In this document: piece by piece, positions 17,159 through 25,818 of the stretch | Numbering within the stretch: the stretch's first letter is position 1 | How the letters are laid out: every line of letters starts with the position of its first letter | Assembly: GCA_018456245.1 (NCBI GenBank) | Contig: JAGYHQ010000017.1 | Coordinates: forward strand, 1-33,645 | Length of the DNA stretch: 33,645 nucleotides | Direction: 5' to 3' | From: Tenacibaculum sp. | Lineage (GTDB): Bacteria; Bacteroidota; Bacteroidia; Flavobacteriales; Flavobacteriaceae | The notes under the pieces: model-generated | Told to the model about the DNA's origin: nothing | Seen by the model: only the letters and a program-made list of their open reading frames with translations | Database searches by the model: none | Position numbers and translations under genes: made by a program

Positions 17159-18061
17159 ATGAAGTTTATTGTTTTTGCTTTTGTTTACCCTTTAATATGG
17201 GTTTTGTCTAGGTTACCAATGAGGATATTATATTTAATATCAAACTTTTTATTTGTTTTGGTATATTATGTAGTTGGATATAGAAAAAAGGTGGTTATAA
17301 GCAATATAAAAACAGTTTTTCCTGAAAAGAATGAAAAAGAAGTTAAGTTAATAGCTAAAAAATTCTTTCAACATTTTACTGATTTAATTGTAGAGAGTGT
17401 TAAATTTTTTTCAATATCAGAAAAGGAGATAAAAAAAAGATATACTTATAAAAATATTAATGTTATTAATGATTTAGCAGAAAAAGGAAAGAGTATTATG
17501 TTAATGGGGGGGCATTATAATAATTGGGAATGGTCTTTAGGTTTACCATTGCATGCAAAAATTAGTTGTTATGGTACTTACAAAAAAATTCAAAATCCTT
17601 ATTTTGAAAAAGTTTTAGCAGATTCAAGGTCTAGATTTGGTTATGACGGAGTAATAACATCATTATTTATAAAAAATATTGAAAAGAGAAGTAAAGAAGA
17701 TGTTCAAAGTTTGTATTTTATGCTAGGAGACCAATCTCCACAACTTAAAAAAACTAGATATTGGAGTAATTTTTTAAATCAATTTGTTCCTGTATTTGTA
17801 GGAGGGGAATTTTTGGCTAAAAAACACAATCTTTCAGTAGTTAATATGAATGTAACCAAGGTTAAAAGAGGTTATTATGAGGTAGATTTTAAATTAATTA
17901 CCGATGAACCTTCAAGCTATAAAGATTATGAAATTACCGAAGAATACTTAAGATTAACAGAAGAATATGTTTATAAAAATCCTGAATATTATTTATGGTC
18001 GCACAGGCGCTTTAAGCATAAGGATAAATACGAAGAATGGAAGTTAAAATATAAAAAGTAA
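17159..18061 (+). CDS. Lipid A biosynthesis lauroyl/myristoyl-type acyltransferase (LpxL/HtrB family)
   Basis: A membrane-anchored acyltransferase that adds a secondary acyl chain to the lipid A precursor. The N-terminus MKFIVFAFVYPLIWVLSRLP is the typical anchoring helix of Bacteroidota members. The catalytic HX4E motif is H119-Y-N-N-W-E124, preceded by MGG. A GDQSP motif at 190-194 and PVFVGGEFLAKK follow, as in the family. The length from this start is 300 residues. Upstream in-frame TTG (17141) and ATG (17150) are possible, but a promoter -7 element overlaps them. Members of this family in Bacteroidota may instead acylate other lipids, so the lipid A role is likely, not proven. Confidence 0.9.
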   Translation: MKFIVFAFVYPLIWVLSRLPMRILYLISNFLFVLVYYVVGYRKKVVISNIKTVFPEKNEKEVKLIAKKFFQHFTDLIVESVKFFSISEKEIKKRYTYKNINVINDLAEKGKSIMLMGGHYNNWEWSLGLPLHAKISCYGTYKKIQNPYFEKVLADSRSRFGYDGVITSLFIKNIEKRSKEDVQSLYFMLGDQSPQLKKTRYWSNFLNQFVPVFVGGEFLAKKHNLSVVNMNVTKVKRGYYEVDFKLITDEPSSYKDYEITEEYLRLTEEYVYKNPEYYLWSHRRFKHKDKYEEWKLKYKK

Positions 18062-18086
18062 GTAATATTGTGGTTTAAAGCATAAA

Positions 18087-18120
18087 AAAATCCTTTCTAA
18101 AAATAGAAAGGATTTTCTTT
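18087..18120. terminator. Bidirectional terminator between lpxL-like gene and tRNA-His
   Basis: AAAATCCTTTCTA (18087-18099) pairs with TAGAAAGGATTTT (18104-18116), with T runs on both sides. It can end the plus-strand acyltransferase gene and the minus-strand tRNA. Confidence 0.85.
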
Positions 18121-18198
18121 TGGGGTGGAAGACCGGGTTCGAACCGGCGACCTCCGGAACCACAATCCGGCGCTCTAACCAGCTGAGCTACAACCACC
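18121..18198 (-). tRNA. tRNA-His (anticodon GTG)
   Basis: Reading the minus strand, the D arm (GCTC...GAGC), a perfect anticodon stem (CCGGA/TCCGG) around TTGTGGT, and a T arm with TTCGAAC are all present. The anticodon is GTG. The extra G at position -1 that marks tRNA-His is encoded (18198), opposite C73, and the 3' CCA is encoded (18121-18123). One oddity: acceptor stem GTGGTTG faces CTTCCAC, giving T-T at positions 5:68 and 6:67. The gene has its own well formed promoter and a terminator. Confidence 0.95.
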
Positions 18199-18215
18199 AT
18201 ATTAGCTAGCGGGTG

Positions 18216-18246
18216 CAAATATAATTCTTTTTTGAAATAACCCAAA
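18216..18246 (-). promoter_or_regulatory. Promoter of tRNA-His, Bacteroidota consensus
   Basis: On the minus strand, TTTG (18246-18243), a 19-base spacer and TATATTTG (18223-18216) match the Bacteroidota -33/-7 consensus exactly, followed by CACCC. The predicted start is about 10-13 bases before the tRNA 5' end. This is the best promoter in the window. Confidence 0.8.
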
Positions 18247-18253
18247 TAAAAAA

Positions 18254-18970
18254 TTAAATTAATTTGCTTAAATTTTCTACTGCAACGTAACGTTCTGTGG
18301 TAAAGCCTTCTGCATATTCTACATTAATTAAACGCCCTAGATCTTTTGCTCGGTATTCTATACTTTCTAAAAAATTTCTGCTTGTTATAGGTGTTTCTGG
18401 CTCATTGCTTTTAGGATCAAAAACTTGAGAAGAATAAGCCATAACTGAAGCAATTTTTTTATCCATAAAACCCGTTACGTCTACTACAAAATCAGGCTCA
18501 ATATTTTTCCATTGAATATAATGATATACTTGTTTAGGACGCCATTTTTCTTGTTTAATTCCGTCTAACTCGGTTTCAATTTTTAATAAACCACTTAAAA
18601 AACAAGCGTTAGATACTAAGTTGCTTCCTTTAGGATGATCTATGTGCCTATCATCAATGGCATTACATAATACGATTTCGGGTTTGTATTTTCGTATAAT
18701 TTTTATAATTTCTAATTGATGATTTTTATCATTCACAAAGAAACCATCAGAAAATTTTAAATTTTCACGAATACTAACTCCTAAAATCTCTTTTGCTTTT
18801 GTAGCTTCTTTTAACCTTATCTCAGCTGAGCCTCTTGTTCCTAATTCTCCTTGGGTTAAATCAATAATTCCTACTTTTTTACCTAAAGAGATTTCTTTGG
18901 CAAGTGTGGCTGAACAACCAATTTCAACGTCATCAGGGTGTGATCCAAAAGCTAATATATCTAATTTCAT
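18254..18970 (-). CDS. bshB1: Bacillithiol biosynthesis deacetylase BshB1
   Basis: A zinc-dependent deacetylase of the LmbE/PIG-L fold that removes the acetyl group from GlcNAc-malate, the second step of bacillithiol synthesis, in the cytosol. The signature HPDDVEIGC is at 11-19 with ligands H11 and D14; the third ligand is H112 in DDRHIDHPKG. The C-terminus has the BshB1-type YSSQVF. The length of 238 residues is normal. BshA and BshC are not in this window. Flavobacteriia commonly use bacillithiol, which supports the call. Confidence 0.93.
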   Translation of the reverse strand: MKLDILAFGSHPDDVEIGCSATLAKEISLGKKVGIIDLTQGELGTRGSAEIRLKEATKAKEILGVSIRENLKFSDGFFVNDKNHQLEIIKIIRKYKPEIVLCNAIDDRHIDHPKGSNLVSNACFLSGLLKIETELDGIKQEKWRPKQVYHYIQWKNIEPDFVVDVTGFMDKKIASVMAYSSQVFDPKSNEPETPITSRNFLESIEYRAKDLGRLINVEYAEGFTTERYVAVENLSKLI

Positions 18971-19111
18971 ATGTGTATAAATTAAGGAGGTAAAGGTAAA
19001 AATTTTAAATTAATTAGCTTTAGTTCTTTTTATAATTTCATTTATGGTAAAAGATATATACGAGATTTAATATAAATTCATTTGTTTTTATTTTATTAAG
19101 AAAAAGTAGGG

Positions 19112-20752
19112 TTAATTATACTTTTTCTTTCTATAGTAATTAAAAATAAAACCGAATAAACCTACTATAGTTAAAGGGAAAATAATATTTAAAATTTGCC
19201 AAAATGTTTTTTCAGTATAGGCTTTTTGTTTGTTTAATATATTTAAGGTTATAGTTTTATTTCTTAAGTTAATTAAACCACTATCATCTAATAAATAATC
19301 TATTGAGTTTAGTAAAAAATCTTTATTACCAAAGCGTTGTTTAGTCCATTTATCAACAGATAAATCATAAGGCTCATTCTTTAAAATTTGATTTTTAGCA
19401 ATATCGCCGTCAGCAATAACAATCATTTTATTAAAATCGCTTTTTTCTGTAAAATTTTTAGTTTCAAAAGGTTTAATTCTGTTTGCATAAGCAGAGGTGA
19501 AATTACCCTCTAATAACACTGCAAATAATTGATTTCCGCTTTTAAAATCTTCTTGCCTAGGTGTTTTTGATATGCTTTGTAATTCAATAAAATTAGGAGT
19601 TCCTACCTTTTTAGTTAAAACAGAACTTATCAATAAAGGTGTTTTTTTTATGTTATTTTTTAAAGTATCAATTTGAGTAGAAAAACGCAACCTAGTAGGT
19701 AGAATGTTTTTTGTTATAGGGTGTTTAGGATTACCATTTACTAAAGGATGAAAAAACCAATTTAAGTTTTTAAATTGAGGCTGATTTCCAATATTCCCTG
19801 TTGCTAATGGGATTTTTGCCGAATATAAATCTTGTATTAATTTATTATTTATACGAATTCCGTAGCTAAATAATAAATCGGTTAGGTTTAAATCTCGTGG
19901 ATATGCTAACATTTTACCGTTATTGTATAGGCTGTCGGTGTCGGCTTGTACGTTATCAATCATCCAAAGTGATTTTCCTCCATTAATAATAAATTGGTCT
20001 ATTGTTAATTTTTCTTTACTATTAAATTTTTCGGTAGGTTTTGCTATAATGGCTAAATCGTATTTTTTTAACTCTTTAAGAGTTTTTTGCGGTTTAGTAG
20101 AAACACTATCTAACGTAAATTTAGCTAAATGATATTTTTTGCTAACTTCTGATAAAAAACTATATAAATAAATGTCTTCAAGTTCTCCATTACCTGATAA
20201 AACAGCAATTTTTGGTTTATTTTTTAACGTTATATTATTAACTGCGTTGGCAAAAGAAAATTCTAATTTTTCAATAGAACTTTGTAATTGTTCTTCTTGT
20301 GATGCTGTTGTAGAGTTTGATAAAAGAGAAATAATTTCGGTCTTGTTTTTATAAGAAACTTCTGCCCAAGGAAATATTATAGTGTTTGATAGCTTGCCGT
20401 CTTCATCAACCACTAATTGGCTTGGTATCATTCCTTTTTTAATTAAACTTTTACTTATATTTTTAGGGTTTATAAATTGAAATTTAATATGAGAATTTTC
20501 AGCTTGCAATTCTTCTAAAAACTGGCGAGTTTCAATTTGTAATCGTTGAAATTCTGACGGAAAATCACCCTCAAGATATATATTTATTAATAGTGTGTCG
20601 TCAATTTTATTAATTAATTTTTGTGATACGTTTGATAGAGTGTAGCGTTTATCAGCTGTTAAATCTAACCTTTTAAAAAACGTGTTTCCTATAAAGTTTA
20701 TAATAATTAAACCAAGAAGAACTATTATTATATGTCTTGTTTTTTTATTCAT
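19112..20752 (-). CDS. gldG: Gliding-associated ABC transporter substrate-binding protein GldG
   Basis: A membrane-anchored component of the GldA-GldF-GldG ABC complex linked to gliding in Flavobacteriia. One N-terminal membrane helix (about 7-25) is followed by a large extracytoplasmic domain of the ABC-type uncharacterised family (NKKTRHI..., LTADKRYTLS near 31-40, IINGGKSLWMIDN near 257-269, VIADGDIAKNQ near 447-457). A second helix lies near 515-537 with a basic tail. The 546-residue length is as expected. Its ATG overlaps the stop of gldF by eight bases, giving tight coupling. The gldA ATPase gene is not in this window. Confidence 0.95.
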   Translation of the reverse strand: MNKKTRHIIIVLLGLIIINFIGNTFFKRLDLTADKRYTLSNVSQKLINKIDDTLLINIYLEGDFPSEFQRLQIETRQFLEELQAENSHIKFQFINPKNISKSLIKKGMIPSQLVVDEDGKLSNTIIFPWAEVSYKNKTEIISLLSNSTTASQEEQLQSSIEKLEFSFANAVNNITLKNKPKIAVLSGNGELEDIYLYSFLSEVSKKYHLAKFTLDSVSTKPQKTLKELKKYDLAIIAKPTEKFNSKEKLTIDQFIINGGKSLWMIDNVQADTDSLYNNGKMLAYPRDLNLTDLLFSYGIRINNKLIQDLYSAKIPLATGNIGNQPQFKNLNWFFHPLVNGNPKHPITKNILPTRLRFSTQIDTLKNNIKKTPLLISSVLTKKVGTPNFIELQSISKTPRQEDFKSGNQLFAVLLEGNFTSAYANRIKPFETKNFTEKSDFNKMIVIADGDIAKNQILKNEPYDLSVDKWTKQRFGNKDFLLNSIDYLLDDSGLINLRNKTITLNILNKQKAYTEKTFWQILNIIFPLTIVGLFGFIFNYYRKKKYN

Positions 20753-21464
20753 TGTCTATCCTTTTTTTAGTTATGAATAAAAAGAAAATTATAACGCTAA
20801 TGAAATAAATAACATCACGTGTATCTATAACTCCACGGCTAATACTTTTAAAATGTTCATTAATCCCTAATTGTTGTATAAGGTAATTATTACTTTTTAA
20901 AACGGAAGATATAGCATCAAATCCATAAAAAATAAAAAACGTGATAAATACCCCCAATATAAAAGCTGTAATTTGGTTTTTTGATAAGGATGAGGTAAAC
21001 AACCCTATAGCCGTATAGGTTGAAGCTAATAAAATTAAACCTATGTATGAGCCTATGGTGTTTCCCATATCAATATTTCCAATAGGGTTTCCTAATTGCC
21101 ACACTGTATATACGTATGTTAAGGTAGGTATTAATGCTATTATAACTAATAGTACTGATGCTAAAAATTTTCCTAAAATAATCTGCCAATTGGTAATAGG
21201 TTTTGTTTTTAAAATTTCTATGGTTCCGTTATTAAATTCATCAGAAAAACTTTTCATAGTAATGGCAGGAATAAGAAATAAAAACAGCCAAGGAGATAAG
21301 TTAAAGAACGAATTTAAATCAGCAAATCCTGCGTTTATAACATTGTAATTGTCTTTAAAAACCCACAAAAATAATCCGTTTATTAACAGAAAAACACCAA
21401 TAACCAAATAGGCAATTGGCGAGGCAAAAAACGAGTTTAATTCTTTTTTTAAAATTGAAATCAA
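20745..21464 (-). CDS. gldF: Gliding motility-associated ABC transporter permease GldF
   Basis: A permease of the ABC-2 type with about six membrane helices, 239 residues. It starts MISILKKELNSFFASPIAYLVIG and contains the family's cytosolic motif SFSDEFNNGTIEILKTKPI (about 72-90), then a long hydrophobic second half. It forms an operon with gldG, which it overlaps by ATGAATAA. In F. johnsoniae GldF works with GldG and the ATPase GldA in a complex affecting gliding. The cargo of the complex is not established. A -7 element TACCTTTG lies about 25 bases upstream. Confidence 0.95.
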   Translation of the reverse strand: MISILKKELNSFFASPIAYLVIGVFLLINGLFLWVFKDNYNVINAGFADLNSFFNLSPWLFLFLIPAITMKSFSDEFNNGTIEILKTKPITNWQIILGKFLASVLLVIIALIPTLTYVYTVWQLGNPIGNIDMGNTIGSYIGLILLASTYTAIGLFTSSLSKNQITAFILGVFITFFIFYGFDAISSVLKSNNYLIQQLGINEHFKSISRGVIDTRDVIYFISVIIFFLFITKKRIDNE

Positions 21465-21488
21465 ATCTTTTTTAATTTAAATAGCATA

Positions 21489-21496
21489 CAAAGGTA
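21489..21496 (-). promoter_or_regulatory. Candidate -7 element for gldFG
   Basis: The minus strand reads TACCTTTG, a full match to TAnnTTTG, 25 bases before the gldF ATG. No good -33 box is visible. It suggests gldFG has its own promoter rather than depending on the cassette upstream. Confidence 0.5.
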
Positions 21497-21580
21497 CAAA
21501 AAATGATAACATTAAAGTAGGCTATAGATTGATGTAAGCAGAGATATTTACACAAAATTTAGCTTTATAAGTTTACTTTT

Positions 21581-23044
21581 TTAAAACTGAAAATAAATAA
21601 ACGGTTGTACTTCGCTATTGATAAATAAATATACTAACCACATTACAAAACTAAACAAAACAATTTTAAAAATAATATTCATTCTTTTAAACATTTTGTA
21701 TCCCATAAAAAAGTATTTATTAGGTGTTAAATGAGTAATAAATGCAAAAATTATTAAGCCTAAAATATATCTATATTCCAAAATTCTATGGGTAATGTCA
21801 ATGTTTTCATTAAAAATATTTCCGATGTTTTTGATGATTAAAACTGCTGTGTCGTAATTTGATGCTCGGAAGAAAATCCAACAGAAAATTACAAAATGTA
21901 AGGTTAAAAACCATGTTATAAAAGTTGTAAATATGTTTTTAGGAATATCTACAAATTGCTTAAAAAATCGTTCTATTGCAAGCATTGTTCCGTGCATAAC
22001 TCCCCATAAAACGTATTTCCACGATGCTCCGTGCCAAAGTCCACCGAAGAACATTACTAAAAATAAATTGATATATGTTCGTAATTTTCCTCTGCGATTT
22101 CCACCGAGAGAAATGTATAAATAATCACGTAACCAAGTAGATAATGAAATATGCCAACGTCGCCAAAATTCAGTGATACTTGTTGACTGATAGGGCGAAC
22201 GGAAGTTTGGTGGTAAGGTAAACCCCATTAATAATGCTAAACCGATTGCCATATCCGAATACCCTGAAAAATCACAGTAAATTTGAATAGCATAACCATA
22301 CGTTCCAAGTAAATTCTCAAATGCCGAATATTTTTCAGGAGCATCAAAAATTCTATCTACAAAATTCACACTGATATAATCGGAAATGATGACTTTTTTT
22401 ATAAGTCCACCCATAATTAGCAAAAGTGCTTTGTCTAATCGGTAGTTTGATAATCTTGGAGTTTTTGCAATTTGTGGAATAAATTGTGATGCCCTAACGA
22501 TAGGTCCTGCAACAAGTTGTGGAAAAAACGACACAAAAAACAAAAACTCTAAAAAGTTGTTTGTTGGTTTAAGTTTATTTCGGTAAACGTCTATCGTGTA
22601 ACTCATTGTTTGAAAGGTGTAAAATGAAATTCCGATAGGCAAGAAAATATCTAAATTTTTAAAATTTCCAGAGGTTAAAAAATTAATGTTTTCAATAAAA
22701 AAGTTGGTGTATTTAAAGTAAAATAACAAGCCTAAATTAATAACAATACTTAAAAATAACGCCCATTTTTTAGTTGATTTTTTTTTAGAATTATAAATAT
22801 AAGACGCTATATAATAATCAACTACGGACGAGAAAACTAATAATCCAAAATAAAAACCACTACATTTATAGTAAAAATACAACGAAAATAAAGACACGTA
22901 AATTATCCTAAAATAATAGGCTTTACGTCTTAAAATATATAGACCATAAAATATAATAAACAACACCAAAAATTCTTTTGAATTAAAAATTAAAGGATGT
23001 TTTGGGTCGTATAAAAATGAAAAAATATTTAAAAAATCTGTCAT
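21581..23044 (-). CDS. MBOAT family O-acyltransferase (AlgI/PatA-like)
   Basis: A polytopic membrane protein of 487 residues that moves acyl (usually acetyl) groups across the membrane for transfer to a glycan. Hallmarks are PIGISFYTFQ at 136-145, FFPQLVAGPI at 173-182, YCDFSGYSDMAIG at 256-268, the FWRRWHIS motif with H298 and the GGLWHGASW motif with the conserved H338. These correspond to the two histidines essential in AlgI-type enzymes. It starts 3 bases after the LysM-SGNH gene, and both upstream neighbours are SGNH hydrolases, the usual partner type (AlgJ/AlgX, PatB). It is therefore the acyl-supplying half of an O-acylation cassette; the glycan acceptor is not known. Confidence 0.92.
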   Translation of the reverse strand: MTDFLNIFSFLYDPKHPLIFNSKEFLVLFIIFYGLYILRRKAYYFRIIYVSLFSLYFYYKCSGFYFGLLVFSSVVDYYIASYIYNSKKKSTKKWALFLSIVINLGLLFYFKYTNFFIENINFLTSGNFKNLDIFLPIGISFYTFQTMSYTIDVYRNKLKPTNNFLEFLFFVSFFPQLVAGPIVRASQFIPQIAKTPRLSNYRLDKALLLIMGGLIKKVIISDYISVNFVDRIFDAPEKYSAFENLLGTYGYAIQIYCDFSGYSDMAIGLALLMGFTLPPNFRSPYQSTSITEFWRRWHISLSTWLRDYLYISLGGNRRGKLRTYINLFLVMFFGGLWHGASWKYVLWGVMHGTMLAIERFFKQFVDIPKNIFTTFITWFLTLHFVIFCWIFFRASNYDTAVLIIKNIGNIFNENIDITHRILEYRYILGLIIFAFITHLTPNKYFFMGYKMFKRMNIIFKIVLFSFVMWLVYLFINSEVQPFIYFQF

Positions 23045-23047
23045 AAT

Positions 23048-24406
23048 TTAATCTGAAATTTCATCTGCTTTAAACAATGCCTCAAAAAGCATATCAGCTT
23101 GTAAATAATAACCTTTTTCAGTATAATGTATTCGGTCTTTAAACGTTAATCCTTTTGAATACCAATTTTTTATTCCTTTTTCTTTTCCCGTAACTTCAAA
23201 CAAATTCCAAAGAGCAAAATTGTTTTTAGTTGCAATATTTTTTAAAACTTCTGTGAATGGTTTTAATTTTTTGTTTACATATTTTCGCTTTTTCAACGAT
23301 GACGGTGGTGTTGTAATTAAAATATTCTCACAAGTAATATTGGATTTTAATTTATCTAAAAATTCGTTAATGTCTTCTTTAAAACTCGTAGGATTTTCGG
23401 TGTTATAAAACGATTCGTTTGTTCCCAGAGAAATAATGACCAAATCAGGATTTATGTTTGTAAGTTGCTCAAAAAACAAGTCTGATTTATTGTAGTCATT
23501 ATATTTTGCACCATTAATTCCGATGCTGTGATAAATTACGCCATTATTGTTGTTTTCAAGAAAAATACCGTCAATTTTTGTAAATGATTTTGTCGTTTTT
23601 TCATCAGAAATAAAAAACAAATTTTCAAAATTTGAGTTTAAATCAATGGTAATTTCTTTGTCAGATTTTAGGGTAGGCTCAATGAGTTCAAAATCGTTTA
23701 GGTTTAGTTTTATAGGCTTGTAAGTGCGTTCGTTTTTAATTTTTAGTTTTTGTTTTATTCTTAATTTGTCACTTCGTAAATTATTCCAAAGTTTTAATTT
23801 TTTAACCGACGTTTTAAATTTTCGTGCAATTTTACCTAAATAATCGCCATTTTTTACACGATAAGTCTTTGAAAGATACATTTTTTTAGGTTGAGAAATT
23901 TTTTTATTTGGAATACCAAATTTCAATTTTTCTAAACCTTTTCCTATGATTTTAATATGTGAAATATCAAGTTTTTTTTCGTTTTTCAACTGAATAAAAA
24001 AATGTGGTTTCGTAGTGCTGATTGTTGCTCCTGCAAGTCCGACATTTTCGTTTTTGTTGTCAGTTATTTTGTTGAAATCCCAAAGAATATCCGAATAAAA
24101 TTTAATATCAAGGTGTCCGTGTGTTTGTGTTAAACGCAAAGGAAAAACCACGCCACGCCCAGCATCACCATATTTTTGTTGAAATAATTTACGCAAATGT
24201 CCTGTAAAAAAATTTGCCTGAATATGCGAATCTCCGATATGTAAAATATTTACCGATTGTCCGTTTTCAAGTTTGTTGTAAAATGTTTGTAACGATGATT
24301 TATTTTGAATATAATTTGTTGTTTCATCAATTAATTTTTGGCTATTTACACTCCAAATTATTGAACAAATTAGTGATAATTGTATTATCTTTTTTAGTTT
24401 AATCAT
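23048..24406 (-). CDS. SGNH/GDSL hydrolase with internal LysM domain
   Basis: An exported 452-residue protein (signal about residues 1-22, SVNSQ). Block I is I-G-D-S-H at 57-61 with the catalytic Ser60. The LGTNE block is at 327-331, and the catalytic D-x-x-H is D424-R-I-H427. A LysM repeat (about 182-224: YRVKNGDYLGKIARKF then LKLWNNLRSDKLRIKQKLKI) is inserted between block I and the rest of the catalytic fold. LysM binds GlcNAc-containing glycan such as peptidoglycan, so the protein probably transfers or removes acyl groups on the cell-wall glycan, as PatB/Ape proteins do. It overlaps the upstream SGNH gene by eight bases (ATGATTAA) and is followed by the MBOAT gene. Confidence 0.85.
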   Translation of the reverse strand: MIKLKKIIQLSLICSIIWSVNSQKLIDETTNYIQNKSSLQTFYNKLENGQSVNILHIGDSHIQANFFTGHLRKLFQQKYGDAGRGVVFPLRLTQTHGHLDIKFYSDILWDFNKITDNKNENVGLAGATISTTKPHFFIQLKNEKKLDISHIKIIGKGLEKLKFGIPNKKISQPKKMYLSKTYRVKNGDYLGKIARKFKTSVKKLKLWNNLRSDKLRIKQKLKIKNERTYKPIKLNLNDFELIEPTLKSDKEITIDLNSNFENLFFISDEKTTKSFTKIDGIFLENNNNGVIYHSIGINGAKYNDYNKSDLFFEQLTNINPDLVIISLGTNESFYNTENPTSFKEDINEFLDKLKSNITCENILITTPPSSLKKRKYVNKKLKPFTEVLKNIATKNNFALWNLFEVTGKEKGIKNWYSKGLTFKDRIHYTEKGYYLQADMLFEALFKADEISD

Positions 24407-25808
24407 TTATTTTTTCCTTCTTTTTAGAAATTGTTTCATTATAATGTTTCATTAACCATTGATACATCATATAGCCTGCTTCTTCTGCTCCCTCTGGGTT
24501 AAAATGTGTGTAATCTTTATTGGCAAGGTTGTTTTCCACCCATTCAACCATACTATTTTTTCCACCCATTTCCTTATATAAATTATAAAATCCTGATTTT
24601 GAATCTTTAGCAATTTCATATTGTAAATTAATAAAATCAGGTAAATGTTCTGGGGTTTGCATTACGCCATCAATTTTCATAGAACGGTCTCCCATTGACG
24701 ATACTAAAATATTGGAATTAGGAAAACATTTTTGAATATGCCTAATATTTCGTAACATACTACGTTTGTACCACTCATATTTCTTTCTCTTAAAAGAAAA
24801 CACATTTGTTCCGTATGCTAAAATTACCAAATCATAATTAAAATACTTATTAAATTGTTGCATTAATGTTATATTTAATTTGCTTAAAGGTAAACCTGAA
24901 TTTCCGCGAATTGCTAAATTATCAACAATTATCCCTTTCTTTGAAGCAAAAGAAACACCATAAAAAGGGATAGTTTGTTTATCTTTAATAGTAATTGTTA
25001 ATTTCTTAGGATAATTAGGAAACCTATAAACATTAAGTGTTTTAACAGGTTTTAAATAAATTTTGTTTAAAATACTATCTTTTGTGTAAGTTGCGGAAAC
25101 ACCAATGTAAGTAGAATCAATAATAGATTTTCCATAAAACAAAGTAGGATTTATAAGTGGTAAGTTTTTATAAGCACTTCCTTTTTTGTAAGTTACAGAA
25201 GCCTCTTTTTCAATACTATCATTTCCTACAAAAAAAGTTTTTCCATTTAAACCAAAAGCAAACCTTCCAAAACCTTTGTTCATAAAACTAACTTCTTCCC
25301 AAGTGTTTGTAAAACGATGTTTAATGCTATATCTACCATTTGCAGTTACTGATGTAATTGGTACAAAACCAACACCTTTTCCACCAAATCTTTGTTGTAA
25401 AAAATGGCGAAATTGCATAATAATCATATCTGCATCTTCCATACTATCGCCAAAAAAAGCAATACGAATTTGTTTCTTTTTATTATTTTCTAGGTCATAA
25501 AGTTTTTCAAAAAATAGTTGTAACCCATTACGATTTACATTTTTATATTTAATTATTTTTTCAATGCTATCAAATTTTTGTTGTTCTTTTTCGGCAAGCT
25601 CTTTAAGTCGTTTTTGTTCTACAAGAGCCAAACTATCAGCAATGCGTTGCTGATTTATAGTATCTTGTATTTGGTTACTTAACAATTCTTCAAACTGATT
25701 TCCTGTATTTTTTAAGAAATAATCATAAACATATTCTTTAGGAAGAACATATTTTAATCCTAAAAAAATAACACACGATGATACAAGTATAAACCACGCT
25801 TTTTTCAT
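24399..25808 (-). CDS. Membrane-anchored SGNH/GDSL hydrolase-like protein
   Basis: A second SGNH-fold protein beside the LysM-bearing one. From ATG 25808 it is 469 residues: an N-terminal membrane anchor (MKKAWFILVSSCVIFLGLKYV), a charged coiled-coil stalk (about 45-90, rich in Glu, Lys and Gln), then the catalytic fold with FFGDSMEDADM (Ser122), YGTN at 332-335 and DYTHFNPEG (D432, H435). A longer frame opens at 25847 but overlaps the upstream gene by 29 bases and adds a tail that does not look like a signal, so 25808 is preferred. It overlaps the next gene by eight bases. It is probably the periplasmic acyl-handling partner of the MBOAT protein, like AlgJ/AlgX. Confidence 0.83.
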   Translation of the reverse strand: MKKAWFILVSSCVIFLGLKYVLPKEYVYDYFLKNTGNQFEELLSNQIQDTINQQRIADSLALVEQKRLKELAEKEQQKFDSIEKIIKYKNVNRNGLQLFFEKLYDLENNKKKQIRIAFFGDSMEDADMIIMQFRHFLQQRFGGKGVGFVPITSVTANGRYSIKHRFTNTWEEVSFMNKGFGRFAFGLNGKTFFVGNDSIEKEASVTYKKGSAYKNLPLINPTLFYGKSIIDSTYIGVSATYTKDSILNKIYLKPVKTLNVYRFPNYPKKLTITIKDKQTIPFYGVSFASKKGIIVDNLAIRGNSGLPLSKLNITLMQQFNKYFNYDLVILAYGTNVFSFKRKKYEWYKRSMLRNIRHIQKCFPNSNILVSSMGDRSMKIDGVMQTPEHLPDFINLQYEIAKDSKSGFYNLYKEMGGKNSMVEWVENNLANKDYTHFNPEGAEEAGYMMYQWLMKHYNETISKKKEKIND

Positions 25809-25818
25809 TAATTTTAGA

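Noticed and set aside
18198..18254. Transcription of tRNA-His only by read-through from bshB1
   Set aside because: A full consensus -33/-7 promoter lies between the two genes, so the tRNA has its own start.
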